DNA from: Mesorhizobium comanense
GTDB lineage: Bacteria; Pseudomonadota; Alphaproteobacteria; Rhizobiales; Rhizobiaceae
DNA length: 64,000 nucleotides
Direction: 5' to 3'
NCBI RefSeq assembly: GCF_005503535.1
Contig: NZ_SCNN01000006.1
Span: 124,001 to 188,000 of the forward strand
A program made the translations under genes and the position numbers. Within the stretch, counting starts at the first letter, position 1, and each line of letters begins with the position of its first letter. This document shows positions 49,131-56,759 of this stretch, piece after piece. The notes below the pieces were generated by a model that searched no databases, was not told where the DNA came from, and saw nothing but the letters and a program-made list of their open reading frames with translations.

Positions 49131-49967
49131 ATGACGACGATGAGCGTTGCCGAATATGCCCGCGACTGCGCGGCGCAAGGGCTGCGCGGCGACTATTCGG
49201 TCTGCCGTGCCGATTTCACCGTGGCGCAGGGCTACGACTATAGCGCCGAGGAACAGGCGGTGTGGCGCACTTTGTGCGACCGCCAGACCAAGCTGACGCG
49301 CAAGCTCGCCCACCACTCCTATCTCGACGGTGTCGAAAAACTCGGCCTGCTCGACCGCATTCCCGATTTCGAGGACGTCAGCGCCAGGCTGCGCAAGCTG
49401 ACCGGCTGGGAGATCGTTGCCGTGCCGGGGCTCATTCCGGCCGCCCCGTTCTTCGACCATCTCGCCAACCGCCGCTTCCCGGTCACCAACTGGCTGCGCA
49501 CGAAGCAGGAGCTCGACTATATCGTCGAGCCGGACATGTTCCACGATTTCTTCGGCCATGTGCCGGTGCTGTCGCAGCCGGTCTTCGCCGACTTCATGCA
49601 GATGTACGGCAAGAAGGCCGGAGACATCATCGCCCTCGGCGGCGACGAGATGATCACCCGGCTTTATTGGTACACCGCCGAATACGGTCTCATGCAGGAG
49701 GCAGGCCAGCCGCTGAAGGCCTTCGGCGCCGGGCTGATGTCGTCCTTCACCGAACTGCAGTTCGCGGTGGAGAGCAAGGACGCGCATCATGTGCCCTTCG
49801 ATCTGGAAACGGTGATGCGCACTGGCTACGAGATCGACAAGTTCCAGCGCGCCTATTTCGTGCTGCCGTCTTTCGATGCTTTGCGCGATGCCTTCCAGAG
49901 CGCGGATTTCGCGGCGATCGTCGCCCGCCGCAAAGGCCAGCCGGCTCTCGATCCGGCCACGGTCTGA
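49131..49967 (+). CDS. phhA: Phenylalanine 4-monooxygenase
   Basis: 278 residues, the pterin-dependent bacterial enzyme that converts phenylalanine to tyrosine. Iron ligands are H138, H143 (HDFFGH) and E184 (YWYTAEYG); GWEIVAVPGLIPAAPFFDHL and PVTNWLRTKQELDYIVEPDM are the conserved core. A GAGGAGAAG site precedes the ATG. No regulatory ACT domain is present, as usual in bacteria. No pterin dehydratase (phhB) lies beside it. It ends about 65 bases before a terminator hairpin. Confidence 0.97.
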   Translation: MTTMSVAEYARDCAAQGLRGDYSVCRADFTVAQGYDYSAEEQAVWRTLCDRQTKLTRKLAHHSYLDGVEKLGLLDRIPDFEDVSARLRKLTGWEIVAVPGLIPAAPFFDHLANRRFPVTNWLRTKQELDYIVEPDMFHDFFGHVPVLSQPVFADFMQMYGKKAGDIIALGGDEMITRLYWYTAEYGLMQEAGQPLKAFGAGLMSSFTELQFAVESKDAHHVPFDLETVMRTGYEIDKFQRAYFVLPSFDALRDAFQSADFAAIVARRKGQPALDPATV

Positions 49968-50030
49968 TGGATGTCGCCCTGAAGTGATCTCGGCTTTGGG
50001 AAAGCGGCATTTATAAGAACAAGACCTGGG

Positions 50031-50068
50031 GCGCGTCGCATCAGGCCTCTCCAATGCGACGCGCTTTT
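50031..50068 (+). terminator. Rho-independent terminator after phhA
   Basis: GCGCGTCGCAT (50031-50041), loop of 12 bases, ATGCGACGCGC (50054-50064), then TTTT. An 11-base perfect stem between convergent phhA and the VOC gene. Confidence 0.85.
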
Positions 50069-50084
50069 GGTTTGACGCGACCGG

Positions 50085-50489
50085 CTATTGCATGGCGGCG
50101 GGGTTCATCCACAGGAGCTCCCAGACGTTGCCGTCCGGGTCTTCGATATGGCGGTTGAACATGAAGCCGAGATCCTGCGCCGGATTGGGATCGGCGCGGC
50201 CGCCTGCCGCCACGCCCTTCTCGATTATGGCATTGACCTCGTCCTTGCTGTCCGTGGTGAGGGCGATCAGCATCTGGCTGTCACGCCTGGGGTCGCCGAT
50301 CTGCCGCGCCGTGAACTGGCTGTAGTGCTGGTGCGTCAGCAACATGACCCCGATGGCGTCGGAGAACATGATCGAACTCGCCTGGTCGTTCGAGAACTGC
50401 GGATTCAGTGTGCCCCCGATCGCGAGATAGAAAGTGGTCGCTGCCTGCAGATCGCGCACCGGTAGATTGATGAAGATCATTTTGCTCAT
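50085..50489 (-). CDS. VOC-family protein
   Basis: 134 residues: MIFINLPVRDLQAATTFYLA at the start and the C-terminal HIEDPDGNVWELLWMNP, whose glutamate fits the metal-ligand position. Homologues are annotated as glyoxalase or extradiol dioxygenase family proteins with unknown substrate. It is transcribed away from a TetR gene across 102 bases that hold repeated TAGTACT elements, so it is likely the regulated target of that TetR protein. Confidence 0.88.
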   Translation of the reverse strand: MSKMIFINLPVRDLQAATTFYLAIGGTLNPQFSNDQASSIMFSDAIGVMLLTHQHYSQFTARQIGDPRRDSQMLIALTTDSKDEVNAIIEKGVAAGGRADPNPAQDLGFMFNRHIEDPDGNVWELLWMNPAAMQ

Positions 50490-50516
50490 CGGTTTAAGCC
50501 CTGCTTTTGTTGACGG

Positions 50517-50579
50517 GTACTAGCCAGTCTAGTACTGTCAGGGTGACTATCATACGGGAACGGTACCGTCTAGTACTGG
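50517..50579. promoter_or_regulatory. TetR operator region with repeated CTAGTAC elements
   Basis: GTACTAG-CCAGT-CTAGTAC (50517-50535) is a seven-base perfect inverted repeat; GTCTAGTACTG recurs at 50568-50578. The first element overlaps a rightward promoter (TTGACG at 50510, TACTGT at 50533); TATGAT on the minus strand (50554-50549) could be the leftward -10. Two sites fit control of both divergent genes. Confidence 0.7.
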
Positions 50580-50591
50580 TTAGGGGCGCCC

Positions 50592-51224
50592 ATGGAAATC
50601 GACGGTGAGACCAGATCGGCACGCAAGGATCGTGAAATCATCCAGGCGGCCACGGCGGCGTTTATCGGCAAGGGCTATGATGGAACCAGCATGGAAGAAA
50701 TCGCCACCAGGGCGGGCGCTTCCAAGCAGACCGTCTACAAGCATTTCAAGGACAAGGAGACGCTGTTTGGCGAAGTTGTTCTGTCAACCGCGACCCAGGT
50801 CAACGATATCATCGAGTCCGTGACGACGCTGCTTTCCGAAGCGAAGTTCATGGAAGGTGGCCTGCAACAGCTTGCCCGGCGTTTGATAGCTGTTCTCATG
50901 GATGAAGAGCTGTTGAAGCTGCGGCGCCTGATTATCGCCAACGCGGATCGAATGCCGCAGCTTGGCCGCAGCTGGTACGAAAAAGGCTTTGAGCGCATGC
51001 TTGCCTCGATGGCGTCCTGCTTTCAAAAGCTCACCGATCGAGGCCTGATGCAAGCCAGTGACCCACACTTGGCGGCCAGCCATCTTTTTGGAATGCTTCT
51101 TTGGATTCCCATGAACGAAGCTATGTTCACGGGAAGCAACCCGCGCTCCAGGGCCGAACTTGAACGGCACGCGGATGCCTCGGTGGAGGCGTTTCTTGTC
51201 GCCTATGGGGTCCGGCAGAAATAG
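50592..51224 (+). CDS. TetR/AcrR-family transcriptional regulator
   Basis: 210 residues: HTH about 15-60 (IIQAATAAFIGKGYDGTSMEE and SKQTVYKHFKDKETLFGEVV) and a C-terminal domain of the AefR-like type (LRRLIIANADRMPQLGRSWYEKG, YEKGFERM). It probably represses the divergent VOC gene and itself from the operator between them. Weak GGGGCGCC precedes the ATG. The A+T content of its 3' half is somewhat higher than that of neighbours. Confidence 0.93.
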   Translation: MEIDGETRSARKDREIIQAATAAFIGKGYDGTSMEEIATRAGASKQTVYKHFKDKETLFGEVVLSTATQVNDIIESVTTLLSEAKFMEGGLQQLARRLIAVLMDEELLKLRRLIIANADRMPQLGRSWYEKGFERMLASMASCFQKLTDRGLMQASDPHLAASHLFGMLLWIPMNEAMFTGSNPRSRAELERHADASVEAFLVAYGVRQK

Positions 51225-51275
51225 TCACGCTCCCTGCCGGCCCTCGCGGCAAAGCCGCGAGCGCATGGCACCGGC

Positions 51276-51773
51276 CTATCGCCCTGATGTGTCCGACCCC
51301 TCGGCCTTCAGCCGCTCAAGCTGGGCGCGCTGCAGATCGAGCGCGGCTTTGACGAAGCGTGATATGGTGGCGAGCTCGGTGTCGCTGAAGGTCGCGATCA
51401 CCTTTTCTCCTTCCTGCGCTATGGCGCCGTAGTAGCGCGCCGACAGCTCCCGCGTCGCCTCGGTCGCCTCGATCACCACCTTGCGCCTGTCCTCCAGGCT
51501 GCGCGTGCGCGTCAGCAGGCCCCGCGCCTCCAGCCGGTCGATCAGCGCCGTCACCGCGGCCGGCGTCAGGCCTGTCGCGGTGGCGATCGCGCCGGCCGAT
51601 TGCGGGCCGCCATAGAGCAGTCCGATGCAATGGCGCTCCGCCATGTTCAGCCCGAGCCTTGCCCCCACCGCCTCGTCATAGGCCTGCGTCGCGTCCTGCC
51701 ATTGCATGACGGCCAGACCGATGGCGGTCGTCATTTCGTCGCGATATCCGCTTGACGAATTTATTTCGATCAT
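51276..51773 (-). CDS. MarR-family transcriptional regulator, copy 2
   Basis: 165 residues with a MarR winged helix (about 45-140: GLNMAERHCIGLLYGGPQSA, GLTPAAVTALIDRLEARGLL, RTRSLEDRRKVVIEATEATRE). It is divergent from a small membrane-protein/FAD-monooxygenase operon, and a 15-base palindrome lies between them. The start at 51773 is the longest; an ATG at 51734 (MTTAIGL) is a realistic alternative because neither has a strong ribosome-binding site. Confidence 0.92.
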   Translation of the reverse strand: MIEINSSSGYRDEMTTAIGLAVMQWQDATQAYDEAVGARLGLNMAERHCIGLLYGGPQSAGAIATATGLTPAAVTALIDRLEARGLLTRTRSLEDRRKVVIEATEATRELSARYYGAIAQEGEKVIATFSDTELATISRFVKAALDLQRAQLERLKAEGSDTSGR

Positions 51774-51787
51774 CTAACTATCAATCC

Positions 51788-51802
51788 GTCTAACATTTAG
51801 AC
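51788..51802. promoter_or_regulatory. Candidate MarR operator GTCTAA-CAT-TTAGAC
   Basis: Perfect six-base arms with a three-base spacer, 14 bases from the marR start and 66 bases from the next rightward gene. Related AT-rich half sites (TCTAAC, TAGTTAGA) flank it. The spacing is typical for a MarR dimer site. Confidence 0.7.
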
Positions 51803-51868
51803 TATCTGAACAATATGCGGCGCTGGCGTCGACAAGGCAAGAGCGTGCCGCCGACAAGGACGTGAAAA

Positions 51869-52036
51869 ATGAGCCTCACTCAACAGCGTGTCCCGCTTTC
51901 GCACGAGGAAGAATTCAAATACGCCAAGCTGGCGATGGAGTGGTATGGCTGGGGTTCCCCCATCGGCCTCGGCATCCTGCTGGTGGCGCTCGCCGCGGCG
52001 GCCGTGCTGGTGCGCATCGCCATCTACGGCTTCTGA
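51869..52036 (+). CDS. Small membrane protein coupled to FAD monooxygenase
   Basis: 55 residues: a polar N-terminal half (MSLTQQRVPLSHEEEFKYAK, then LAMEWYGWG) and one membrane helix (GLGILLVALAAAAVLVRIAI). AAGGACG precedes the ATG at eight bases, and only two bases separate its TGA from the monooxygenase ATG, so the two are almost certainly cotranslated. The gene is shorter than 60 codons and is easily missed. I do not recognise a family; a role as membrane anchor or partner of the monooxygenase is an inference. Confidence 0.72.
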   Translation: MSLTQQRVPLSHEEEFKYAKLAMEWYGWGSPIGLGILLVALAAAAVLVRIAIYGF

Positions 52037-52038
52037 CG

Positions 52039-53250
52039 ATGGCCACCGCCGCCACCGGGGCATTGCCGGTCGCCATCATCGGCGCCGGCGTAGCAGGGCT
52101 CGCCCTTGCCGTCATGCTGCGCCGGCAGGGTCTCGGCGTCAGCCTGTTCGAGGCAAGGCCGCGAGAGGCGCTGAGCGAAGGCGCATTCCTCACCTTGGCG
52201 CCCAACGGCATCAATGCCTTGCGGGCGCTCGGCCTTGCCGACCGCATCGGCGCGCTTGGCATCCGCACGCTCGGCTTCGAGATCATGAATGCCGCCGGCC
52301 GCCGTCTCGTCCATCTCGATGAGCGGCGGTCGATGCGAGAAGCCGGCGCCGAGAGCGTCACGCTCAAGCGCTCCGACCTGCTCAACGCGCTGCTTGACGA
52401 AGCCCTGGCGCTTGGTGCCGACATCCGCTTTGGCCACGCGCTCACCGGGATAGACAACCAGGCCGAAAGCGTGCGCCTGGCCTTCGGCAACGGCGCCACG
52501 GTCGATGCGGCCTGGCTCGCCGGCTGCGATGGTGTCTGGTCGCGCGTTCGCCGGCTCTGTTTCCCGGCCTCTCCCGATCCCGTCTATACCGGCTTGACCG
52601 GCGTTGGCGGTGTCGTCGACCTGCCCTTTGTCGAGCCGACCAATGGCCTGATGCACATGGTGTTCGGCGACCAGGCTTTCTTCGGCTACATCAAATCGGA
52701 TAACGGGCCGGTGTTCTGGTTCGATTCCTTTCCGCTCGACGAGGCAGCGGCAATGGCAAAGCCCGATCCCGTCCAGCTCGCCATGACCGTTCGCCGCCTG
52801 CACGCCGGCGATCCCCCGGCGGTTCGCCGGATCGTCGAGACCTTCACCCACATTCCGCGCGGCTATCCCGTCTTCGACATGCGGCATCTGCCGCAATGGC
52901 ACAGCGGCCGGGTGGTCCTGCTGGGCGATGCCGCGCATGCCGTCTCGCCGCATGCCGGCCAAGGGGCGTCGATGGCCATCGAGGACGCCGTGGTGCTGGC
53001 CGCGTGTCTCGACGCGACACCGTTGCCGGCGCAGGCTTTCGCCGCGTTTCAGGCTCTGCGCCAGGATCGTGTCGAGCACATCGTCAGAATCTCCAGGCGC
53101 ATCGGCGCGCAGAAGCAGACAAAAGGCCGCGTCACCCTGTTCCTGCGCGACCTGGTGCTGCCGTTCTTCATCCGCCTGGGTTCACGCACCACGCGCGCCG
53201 TGACGCGTTACCGGGCTGACCTGGCACCGCTCGAAAAGCCATCGATCTGA
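52039..53250 (+). CDS. FAD-dependent monooxygenase (UbiH/salicylate hydroxylase-like)
   Basis: 403 residues. FAD-binding GxGxxG (VAIIGAGVAGLALAVMLRRQ), the DG motif (LAGCDGVWSRVR) and the GD motif (VVLLGDAAHAVSPHAGQGA) define a group A aromatic hydroxylase. It would use NAD(P)H and oxygen to hydroxylate an aromatic or related compound. The ATG at 52039 follows the small membrane-protein stop by two bases. MarR regulation fits a phenolic inducer. The last 40 residues are basic and hydrophobic (FLRDLVLPFFIRLG), possibly membrane-associating. Confidence 0.92.
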   Translation: MATAATGALPVAIIGAGVAGLALAVMLRRQGLGVSLFEARPREALSEGAFLTLAPNGINALRALGLADRIGALGIRTLGFEIMNAAGRRLVHLDERRSMREAGAESVTLKRSDLLNALLDEALALGADIRFGHALTGIDNQAESVRLAFGNGATVDAAWLAGCDGVWSRVRRLCFPASPDPVYTGLTGVGGVVDLPFVEPTNGLMHMVFGDQAFFGYIKSDNGPVFWFDSFPLDEAAAMAKPDPVQLAMTVRRLHAGDPPAVRRIVETFTHIPRGYPVFDMRHLPQWHSGRVVLLGDAAHAVSPHAGQGASMAIEDAVVLAACLDATPLPAQAFAAFQALRQDRVEHIVRISRRIGAQKQTKGRVTLFLRDLVLPFFIRLGSRTTRAVTRYRADLAPLEKPSI

Positions 53251-53253
53251 CCG

Positions 53254-53280
53254 GGGCCGCGCCACAGGCGGGCGCGGCCC
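53254..53280. terminator. GC-rich hairpin between convergent genes
   Basis: GGGCCGCGCC (53254-53263) and GGCGCGGCCC (53271-53280) with a seven-base loop, between the FAD monooxygenase and the GMC oxidoreductase. No T-tract on either side, so termination would rely on the stem alone or Rho. Confidence 0.55.
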
Positions 53281-53289
53281 GTCATGTCG

Positions 53290-54729
53290 TCAGACCGAGA
53301 CCACCTTGCTCAGATGGTCCCCGAGCCGGCAGGCCAGCGCGGTGATCGTCGTCGTCGGATTGGCCTGGCCCGAGGTACAGAACACCGAGGAGCCGCCGAC
53401 ATAGAGATTGTCCATGCCGTGCACCTTGCAGTTGGCGTCCACCACGCTCCTGGTCACGTCGGTGCCCATGCGCGTGCCGCCCATATGGTGGTGGCCGGCG
53501 GTTTCCTCGTTGGTCGGATAGTCCTCGCCATTGGCAATCCAGTCCATGAGGCGGACACGGCCGAGATCCTTCTCGATCAGCGTGGTGCCGAACAGCTTGA
53601 GGCCTTCGACCAGCGTGCGCCGCTCCAGGTCCGATTTCTTCCAGTGCAGCTCGATGCGCGGCACGCCGGCATGGTCGACATCGGTCTTCGACAGCTCGAT
53701 CTGGTTGGAGGCCAGCGGCGCCTGCTCCCAGGCGACATAGAGCTGCGCGGCGCAACGCAGGTTCTGGCTGAGCTGGTAAGCGGCCCATTCGGCCATGTCG
53801 GGCGCCGTGCAGGCGAGATCGGCGATGACACGCTTGACGCCGGCATAGGGCGTCTCGATGAGCCGGATGCCGAAATTCATGATCTGCAGGCGCTCCATGG
53901 CCGCCAGCGTCGGCGAGAAGAAGGCCTCGTTCACGGCATCGACCTCGAACTCGCTGTAGTTGGCGAGGATGGCATTGCCGCCTTCGAAGGTCGGATGCTC
54001 CATCCAATAGCGGCCAAGGGCTGCCGCGTTCGGCACCACGCCGCCATTGGAGCGCTGGTTCGACCACAAAAGCAGCCGCGAATTCTCCAGACCGCCGGTG
54101 CAGACGATGAAATAGTCGGCGCTGAATGTGCCGGCGTCCTGGCCGTTCGACCACAGCCGGGCGCCCGTTACCCGTTTGCCGTCGCCGGCGAGTTCGGTGG
54201 CGTAGGTGTTGAGGACGACGGCGATGTTTCTGCTCTTGTCGAGCTCGTCGGCATATTTCTCGCCGAAGCGCACCGCCGGGCTCTTGATCAGCTGCACCCA
54301 GCGTATGTCGTCCGAGACCGGCACGTCAGGCCGGAAATCGGGAAGTTCGAGGATGTCGTGCACCTCGGGCAGATACGGCTCGATGTCGGCGCGGCGGATC
54401 GGCCAGCCGGTATCGGGCGCCCAGGCCTTCGGTTCGAAATCCTGCTTGTCGAGCACGCGGCACCAGCCTGCCCAATGGTTGGAACTGCCGCCCAAATAGC
54501 GCAGCCGGGTGATGTCCAGGTCGAAATAGAAATCGCCGACCGTGGTGCCCCGGTAGAAATCCTGCGACTCGTCGCTGAACTCCCTGGAGCCCGCCTCCAG
54601 CACCACGACCGGTATGCCGGCCGCACCGAGCTTGCGGGCAATGGTGGTGCCGGCGGGGCCGGAACCGAGGATGCAGACCTTGGGCCTGAAGCCGGCGGCG
54701 CGATAAGCCTCGTAGCTGTCGAAGATCAT
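53290..54729 (-). CDS. GMC-family oxidoreductase
   Basis: 479 residues: FAD-binding VCILGSGPAGTTIARKLGAA near the N-terminus, YLGGSSNHWAGWCR, FIVCTGGLENSRLLL, and the C-terminal GHHHMGGTRMG and NLYVGGSSVFCTSGQANPTTT, where the conserved catalytic histidine region and Asn lie. The family oxidises alcohols or sugars (glucose, choline, gluconate). The ATG overlaps the upstream 60-residue Tat-signal gene by four bases. The enzyme has no signal peptide of its own, so it may be carried across the membrane with that partner. Confidence 0.9.
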   Translation of the reverse strand: MIFDSYEAYRAAGFRPKVCILGSGPAGTTIARKLGAAGIPVVVLEAGSREFSDESQDFYRGTTVGDFYFDLDITRLRYLGGSSNHWAGWCRVLDKQDFEPKAWAPDTGWPIRRADIEPYLPEVHDILELPDFRPDVPVSDDIRWVQLIKSPAVRFGEKYADELDKSRNIAVVLNTYATELAGDGKRVTGARLWSNGQDAGTFSADYFIVCTGGLENSRLLLWSNQRSNGGVVPNAAALGRYWMEHPTFEGGNAILANYSEFEVDAVNEAFFSPTLAAMERLQIMNFGIRLIETPYAGVKRVIADLACTAPDMAEWAAYQLSQNLRCAAQLYVAWEQAPLASNQIELSKTDVDHAGVPRIELHWKKSDLERRTLVEGLKLFGTTLIEKDLGRVRLMDWIANGEDYPTNEETAGHHHMGGTRMGTDVTRSVVDANCKVHGMDNLYVGGSSVFCTSGQANPTTTITALACRLGDHLSKVVSV

Positions 54730-54908
54730 GCCAGGTCGCTCCGCTTCAGGATCCAGCCATTGACCTCGACGATCTCATCGGGGTCGGCGTGGGACCGTCC
54801 GGTTTCGCCGGCATTGGCATCGGGCAGCTTACGCAACAGGGACAGGGCAGGCAGTGCGATCATCGCACGCACCAGCGTGCGGCGTGACATTTTCCGGAAG
54901 AAACTCAT
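54726..54908 (-). CDS. Small Tat-signal protein coupled to the GMC oxidoreductase
   Basis: 60 residues: MSFFRKMSRRTLVRAMIALP is a twin-arginine signal (SRRTLVR then hydrophobic ALPALSLL), followed by about 30 polar residues (ETGRSHADPDEIVEVNGWIL). Its stop overlaps the GMC start (ATGA), implying 1:1 translation. In gluconate/sorbitol dehydrogenases a small Tat-signal subunit carries the folded FAD subunit to the periplasm; this protein is far smaller than that subunit but has the same position and signal. Confidence 0.75.
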   Translation of the reverse strand: MSFFRKMSRRTLVRAMIALPALSLLRKLPDANAGETGRSHADPDEIVEVNGWILKRSDLA

Positions 54909-55089
54909 GACTGGTCTCTCGATGGGGGCCTCGACAATTCACGCGCGTTTTCTCTGAACGGGACATGCACCGGTGGAGATGCCGGTTTCGTGCCAGATCT
55001 GGCCACAAGGCCCTTTCAAACCCGCCGATGGCGCGCCCGGATGCGAACACGGTTAGAATTCTCTTAACGGCGGCCACAGGGCCGCGTTC

Positions 55090-55851
55090 TCACGCGGCAG
55101 CCGAGATGTCGGTATCGAGGATCGACAGGTTGCGGCCTGCATGCTTGGCTTGGTAGAGGCGCCGGTCGGCGGCGCGCATCAGCTCGGAAACGTTGCTTTC
55201 CTCGCCGCAAACGGTGCCGCCGATGCTGACGGTCAGGGGAACGGTCCGCTCGTCGACGGGCCGGAAGCGGATCAGTTCGACCTCGCGGCGGATGCGCTCG
55301 GCCACGCGCTTGGCCTCTTGTTCGGTGGCGCCGACCAGGAAGGCGCCGAACTCCTCGCCGCCGATGCGGCCGAGCACGTCGCCATGGCGTATGCCGCGCT
55401 CGATGGCGCTGGCGATCAACAGCAGCGCGTCGTCGCCGGTAAGGTGGCCGAAATTGTCGTTGATCGTCTTGAAGTGGTCGGCGTCGATGATCAGCAGGGC
55501 GCCGCGGTCGGACTTTCGCCGCGAGCCGTCGAGCGCGGCGAAGAAGCTCTCCCGGTTGAGCATGCCGGTCATGTCGTCGCGGCTCGCCTTTTCCGCAAGG
55601 CGGCGGTGCGCGGCGGCGAGCTGCGCGTGCGCCCGGGCGAGCTCGCGATGCGCGTTTTTCAACCTGTCACTTTGCCAGAACGTGCTGATGCAGGCCACCC
55701 AGGCGAGCGCCAGCGGACAGAGCGTCGAGGTCAGCCAGATCGTGCGGGTGACGGGAAAGCCCATGGCCGGGACGATGATCAGCGTCAGCAGGAGAGAGGC
55801 GGCGACGGATGCGAAAGCGATGGCGGCGGATTTCAGAATTACGACGTTCAT
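55090..55851 (-). CDS. Diguanylate cyclase (GGDEF domain)
   Basis: 253 residues: two membrane segments at the N-terminus (about 8-30 and 38-58), a short coiled coil (LARAHAQLAAAHRRLAE) and a GGDEF domain (about 90-245) with active-site GGEEF (164-168) and an RxxD inhibition site (R155-D158) five residues before it. It should make cyclic-di-GMP with product feedback, and has no EAL domain. With only a short periplasmic loop, the sensing input is probably membrane-based. GGGAG precedes the ATG at 55851; the upstream in-frame codon at 55887 does not fit. It is divergent from the HAD gene. Confidence 0.94.
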   Translation of the reverse strand: MNVVILKSAAIAFASVAASLLLTLIIVPAMGFPVTRTIWLTSTLCPLALAWVACISTFWQSDRLKNAHRELARAHAQLAAAHRRLAEKASRDDMTGMLNRESFFAALDGSRRKSDRGALLIIDADHFKTINDNFGHLTGDDALLLIASAIERGIRHGDVLGRIGGEEFGAFLVGATEQEAKRVAERIRREVELIRFRPVDERTVPLTVSIGGTVCGEESNVSELMRAADRRLYQAKHAGRNLSILDTDISAAA

Positions 55852-56013
55852 CGCTGGCTCCCCACAGGACTGTCTGTGTGCCAGCAAGCCCTGAAGGCGA
55901 CCTTTCCCGGATGCTTAAAATTTGAATGGCCGGGCCATTTCTGCCACTCAAGGCGCGTGGAAGTTGTGGATAAAGTGCCTTTCAGAATCCCCGTTTCATG
56001 CCATAAGGAGCGC

Positions 56014-56718
56014 ATGACCACGCTCCCGGATCCCGCCCGCTTCGCCCATGTCACCGACTGGGTGTTCGACCTCGACAACACGCTCTATCCGCATCATTCG
56101 AATCTGTTCTCGCAGATCGACGCCAAGATGACCGCCTACATCGGCGAGTTGCTGACGCTGCCGCGCGACGACGCTCGAAAGCTGCAGAAGGAGCTTTATC
56201 TCGAATATGGCACGACGCTGAACGGCCTCATGACGCGCCATGGCATCGACCCCGACGATTTCCTCGAGAGGGTGCACGACATCGACTATTCCTGGCTGGT
56301 GCCCGATCCGGTTCTCGGCACCGCCATCCGCCAGCTTCCCGGCCGCAAGTTCATCTTCACCAATGGCGACCGCAGGCATGCCGAGCGCACCGCGCGCCAG
56401 CTCGGCATCCTGGATCACTTCGACGACATTTTCGATATCGTCGCGGCGGACCTCAATCCCAAGCCCGCGCGCCAGACCTACGAGAAGTTCGCCGAACTGC
56501 ATGCCGTCACCGGCCACAATGCGGTGATGTTCGAGGATCTCGCCCGCAACCTCGAGGTGCCGAAGTCGCTGGGCATGACCACGGTTCTTGTCGTGCCGCG
56601 GAATTTCGAGCCGACCTTCTCCGAAATATGGGAGCGCGATCCCGCGCAGGAGGATGACGTCGATTACGTCACTGACGATCTGGCGGGATTTCTGACTGGA
56701 ATAGTGAGTAGGCAGTAG
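56014..56718 (+). CDS. HAD-family pyrimidine 5'-nucleotidase
   Basis: 234 residues. HAD motif I DWVFDLDNTLYPHHS, motif II FTNGDRRHAER, motif III region PKPARQTYEKF and motif IV VMFEDLARNLEVPKS are present. It matches the Rhizobiales/yeast SDT1-type pyrimidine 5'-nucleotidase subgroup. AAGGAG lies directly before the ATG. A long open frame upstream overlaps the diguanylate cyclase on the other strand and was discarded. It converges with the LOG gene. Confidence 0.9.
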   Translation: MTTLPDPARFAHVTDWVFDLDNTLYPHHSNLFSQIDAKMTAYIGELLTLPRDDARKLQKELYLEYGTTLNGLMTRHGIDPDDFLERVHDIDYSWLVPDPVLGTAIRQLPGRKFIFTNGDRRHAERTARQLGILDHFDDIFDIVAADLNPKPARQTYEKFAELHAVTGHNAVMFEDLARNLEVPKSLGMTTVLVVPRNFEPTFSEIWERDPAQEDDVDYVTDDLAGFLTGIVSRQ

Positions 56719-56755
56719 GTATCTGTCGGGGCTGCGCTCTACCCCCTACTGCCTA
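56709..56755. terminator. Long-arm inverted repeat between convergent genes
   Basis: TAGGCAGTAGG (56709-56719) and CCTACTGCCTA (56745-56755), perfect 11-base arms with a 25-base loop; related flanking sequence extends the similarity. It spans the stop of the HAD gene, and may serve as a shared terminator or be a dispersed intergenic element. Confidence 0.5.
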
Positions 56756-56759
56756 TTCC

